64,000 nucleotides of DNA, taken from NCBI RefSeq assembly GCF_028389875.1, contig NC_084669.1, forward strand, positions 27,702,567 through 27,766,566. Direction: 5' to 3'. Positions 60,769 to 64,000 of the stretch are shown in pieces. Numbering within the stretch: the stretch's first letter is position 1; every line of letters begins with the position of its first letter. A program made the translations under genes and the position numbers. Under the pieces are notes generated by a model. It saw only the letters and a program-made list of their open reading frames with translations. It did no database searches and was not told the origin of the DNA. This stretch comes from Rhea pennata (taxonomy: Eukaryota; Chordata; Aves; Rheiformes; Rheidae).

Positions 60769-62617
60769 CTGTAACATTAACAAAAACATGACATCAAAAT
60801 TTAGTCTTGTAGGCTTGTGATACTTGCAAAGTAAGGTCCAATGTCTCTATCCATCCTTGTAACTCTGCTTTAACTCCTTAATTTAAAAGGGAGCTCCCTC
60901 TACTGACCTTTGCTAGAACAGTTCAGCTGTTAGGCATCATTTACATGTACAAAATGAACATGTAGCAAATTTTATTGACACAAGCTCTTATTTCATTTCT
61001 GACCAGTTGTGAAAGAACAGCTTTTATAATCAGAACTGCAGTGTTTCCAGCTTGGTGCAGAAATAGGGAAACTGTGACTTAAGATTTCAATTTGCTTATA
61101 TAAAATAAGCACACTTGAAGAGACCAAATACGCAAATATAGACAAACTAGCCAAAGGTAATGCTATTTAGTAGCAAATCTGTAATACCTACTTCTTCTCT
61201 AATTATCTGCTTATGACTAAGGCTTGTCACTAAGGAGGCATGAAGAACACTAGTCTGTCTTTTACATCAGTAAAGAGTATAGTGTTTAGTGTTAATAGTA
61301 AACCACAGTTACTGACTGAACTACAGAAATACTCCTGGAAAAAGAAATGCTGGGCAAACAAACAATGCTAATTTGTTTCTACAGTCTTAATTGTTTTTCT
61401 GTAAGACTTCATTAAGTAACTTGATTACGATGCGTCCATCAGGTATGTTCATTGGTAATGAAATTCCTTCACACTTAAAACTACCTTAAGCCTATATACC
61501 TATAATCTATTTGCAGAATCAGAAGAGTTTACTTTTTAAAGCTATAACTAAAACTGGAGCTTTGTAATTACAATTTCTAATCTCCATTCTGGAGGCAGAA
61601 AATATCCATCCATATTCTATTATCTTGAGAACAAGATTAAATAGCTTTCGGTGGAACAAAGTCTTCTCAGGTAACATCTCCTGAAGCCAAGAGACTTGTG
61701 ACAGACAGAGCCTGAACTAAGTGAGGGCGAAAAACTTGTAGCTTTGGTAACAGCAACTTTGTACAGGTTACAAGATTTTTTTTTTTAAAAGCATGAAAAG
61801 TCATATCTGTATTCTGAAATATTCTAAGCAAAATCCAAATGAATACAAAAATGATGTTTGGACAGCGTATTTTTTTTGAATAACTTGTTGTCCTAACATA
61901 AGGCTTAGTCTAAGTGTTTTATTCCACAACTCCCCAGAGGTACAAGATCTTAAGTAGCCCTGAACAGAAGTGTCCTGTATTCTCACAGGATGGATGCAAT
62001 CTATTTAACGGGGTAACTAGTAGTCTTAAAATTCAGGTTTTTATCATCATATTTTAACTCATCAAAAGTTATCGGAGTACTTCTACATTACCGATTGCCT
62101 CCACAACTTCCTTAAGTATTATGCAACATAGTATCTGAGCTAATAGTGAAGAACAAAAAGATATTCTGTCCTGTTAGCCGATTTCTTTTTAGAATTGTTC
62201 TTTATCTAAAGAACAGTGAGTTCAAAGGTGTGGACATATGCTCTGGCAGACTTTGCTGCAAATTCTGCAGGTTACCATCTCCCACCTTTGACGCCTTGTA
62301 CAACAGTCCAGAAGAGAGCACGTGTCTGTAGCCGAGTGAGAAGTCTGGTGGCGATGAAGGTGGGCTTTAATTATAATGCCAGATCTAGGACAGCTGAGTA
62401 CAAGTGTACAACTCAATTGTGGGGACAGCAACCTCTTTTGGAGGCTAGCAAATTACCACTGAAGCAAGAACTTAAGAATTTTATCAGTGTCCTCAGAACT
62501 GACACTACAACTAACAATCACCAAGATCAGTTTGTAGCTCAAGTCACTTGCATCAGAAATCCTTTCCAGAGAATCTAAGATAAGGGGTGAGGGTAGAGCA
62601 GAAAGGTGATAACTTAC

Positions 62618-62677
62618 TGGCATAACTTAACACTGTAGAGGGCTTCTACTATGTGAATCAACCAGGATACCCAGAAC
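62618..62677 (-). CDS. TMEM254: TMEM254, internal coding exon
   Basis: A 60-base exon on the minus strand between TTTTTATTAG and TTATGCCA|GTAAGT. It encodes FWVSWLIHIVEALYSVKLC, matching YWLAWLIHVGESLYAIVLC of human TMEM254 as recalled, which is a transmembrane helix. The phases fit both neighbours (split Gly on the left of the protein, split Gln on the right). Confidence 0.92.
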
Positions 62678-62819
62678 CTAATAAAAAGAAAGCAACTTTT
62701 GTTGAAAATAACAAGGATACTGTTGAATTCAAAGTTCATTTTGCAGAGAATAGAAAACTGGAAGCACAGAAGTGATGCTTTTTTTTTTTTTTTTTTAGCT
62801 TAAAGCATTTTATATATAT

Positions 62820-62850
62820 ATATCTGTTATCTCTGAAGCATGGGGGGGGG
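62820..62850. repeat. Short TA tract and G run within a TMEM254 intron
   Basis: A TATATATATATATC-like tract at about 62811-62824 and an eight-G run near 62842. A poly-T run of about 18 lies just upstream at 62779-62796. Confidence 0.6.
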
Positions 62851-63883
62851 CAGAGAAGTGTAGAGAAAGTGTAGATTTTAGTATAAACTAAACTCCATGG
62901 AGAAAGTTAGAGCAACCGAAAATTTATGCAGTATACCTAGACCTCCCACTTTGAGGATCCACTACATATTTTTAAGATTTTCAACGCCTGGATTAAGCCA
63001 AATGCTTACTGCAAGCAACATAAATTGATCTTAGTTAGGCATGCAAATCTATTCTTCTATCTACAGTATTTAGTAGTCCTAATGACTTAAGTGTTTTATG
63101 CATTTAGCTCTATGAAAACAATTATGTGATTAGATTCAGAATATACCACGTGACTGTTAGCCAAACTTGGACTACCAGTCTTCATATGAAAGCTTTATTA
63201 AAAACTACCCAGGGTATTCGGTTATGTTCAATGTCTTGCTAAAGCAAAGGATGCTTTGAGCAAGCACTAAAAATGCTTAGGTTTGTCTACAGATACATGG
63301 CTGTAACTCAGATTTATCTTATCTATGATGCATGATAAGAAAAGTTAAAAACGGTCCAAGACTCCATTTACAAAGAGTTGGGGAGTTGGATTCCTGGTTA
63401 CAGGAAAGTGTTCTCCAACTCTTATCTGTAAGCCGAAAAAACAAAAAAGTTAAGCACAATGAACAGCTTCCTCAGACTAGTTCTAATGTGGACAGGATCA
63501 GGGTAAGTTATTAGCAGTATATGAAGTGTTCTTTATTTGAAGCTGGGAAAAGTGGAGCATTAAAAGACTCCTAAAGAGAGAATTGGGACTACCAGAGTAG
63601 TAAGTTGACAAAAGACGGGATACTACAGGAAGAAATGTAAATATGGACTAGTAACTGTCTCCAGAAGCAGCACCTTAAATTTTTTTCTTTCTCACTGTAA
63701 CAAGGCAGATGCCAAATTCTCAGCTGAGTTTCTGGCTTTCAGACTGGCCTTGGCCATCTGTTCTCCAGCCTATTTATTGCCTCACTCCCTTAGTTGTACA
63801 GGACTTGAAAAGAGAGCTCTTTAAATGTAATTAACAGCTGGGTTACAGGAAAGCTTGTTAACACAGACTAAGCAGAGCATATT

Positions 63884-63920
63884 GAGAGAGAGAGAGAGAA
63901 GAGAGGGAAAGAGAGTGAGA
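63884..63920. repeat. (GA)n purine tract
   Basis: About eight GA units and then imperfect GA-rich sequence. It lies 40 bases inside the intron from the TMEM254 donor at 63957, on the opposite strand as a pyrimidine tract. Confidence 0.85.
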
Positions 63921-63956
63921 AAGATGGCAAAGAAATTAAACAGCCAAATGACTTAC

Positions 63957-64000
63957 CCGTAGCATACCCACGTGTGGTAGTTCTCCACTAAATAATTAAG
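63957..64000 (-). CDS. TMEM254: TMEM254, internal exon cut by the window edge
   Basis: The minus strand reads LNYLVENYHTWVCYG, then the donor TACGG|GTAAGT. Human TMEM254 has QYLVDHHHTLLCNG at this place. The exon continues beyond 64000, so the N-terminal part and promoter are outside the window. Confidence 0.88.

Noticed and set aside
1..64000. CRISPR arrays, rRNA, tRNA or bacterial-type operons
   Set aside because: No regularly spaced repeats, no tRNA-like A/B box pairs and no clustered intronless genes were seen. All features fit a vertebrate chromosome.

Overview
The window reads as a piece of a bird nuclear chromosome. Its genes are split by GT-AG introns. It carries CR1 LINE copies with the typical avian 3' end, plus older MIR and CR1-like remnants. 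Most of it is non-coding DNA with vertebrate-style poly(A/T) runs and microsatellites. There are no bacterial operons, CRISPR arrays or rRNA. Only three coding loci can be supported, and two of them run off the window or have unplaced exons.

1-6.2 kb: a probable minus-strand gene start. A TATA box (6191-6198) is followed by a 19-codon signal-peptide exon (5877-5934) with a perfect donor. Its later exons must lie at lower coordinates and were not found. Gene order makes PLAC9 a candidate, but this is not shown.

6.2-29.16 kb: no coding exon recognised. It holds MIR and ancient CR1 remnants, homopolymers, a 26-bp duplication and small CpG-rich patches. The 5' exon(s) and promoter of the next gene should lie here or in one of these patches.

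29.16-51.06 kb (+): the main gene. Ten exons, all with canonical splice sites and consistent phases, encode 499 residues of a fold-type II PLP protein of the threonine/serine dehydratase family. The order is an N-terminal extension, a catalytic-type core and a C-terminal ACT-like domain. The Schiff-base lysine, the asparagine and the pyridine-contacting cysteine are kept. The phosphate-binding glycine loop and the residues around the asparagine are changed, so its chemistry may have changed or been lost. A poly(A) signal follows at 51055, and a 5'-truncated CR1 copy in antisense begins about 100 bp later.

52.3-60.6 kb: AT-rich DNA with no recognised gene. 60.65-64 kb (-): the last three coding exons of TMEM254, a small four-helix-type membrane protein, with the first exon(s) off the right edge. 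TMEM254 and the dehydratase-like gene are tail to tail. I found no obvious new multi-gene system. The best lead is the divergent dehydratase-like protein, followed by a 68-bp near-perfect palindrome in its intron.
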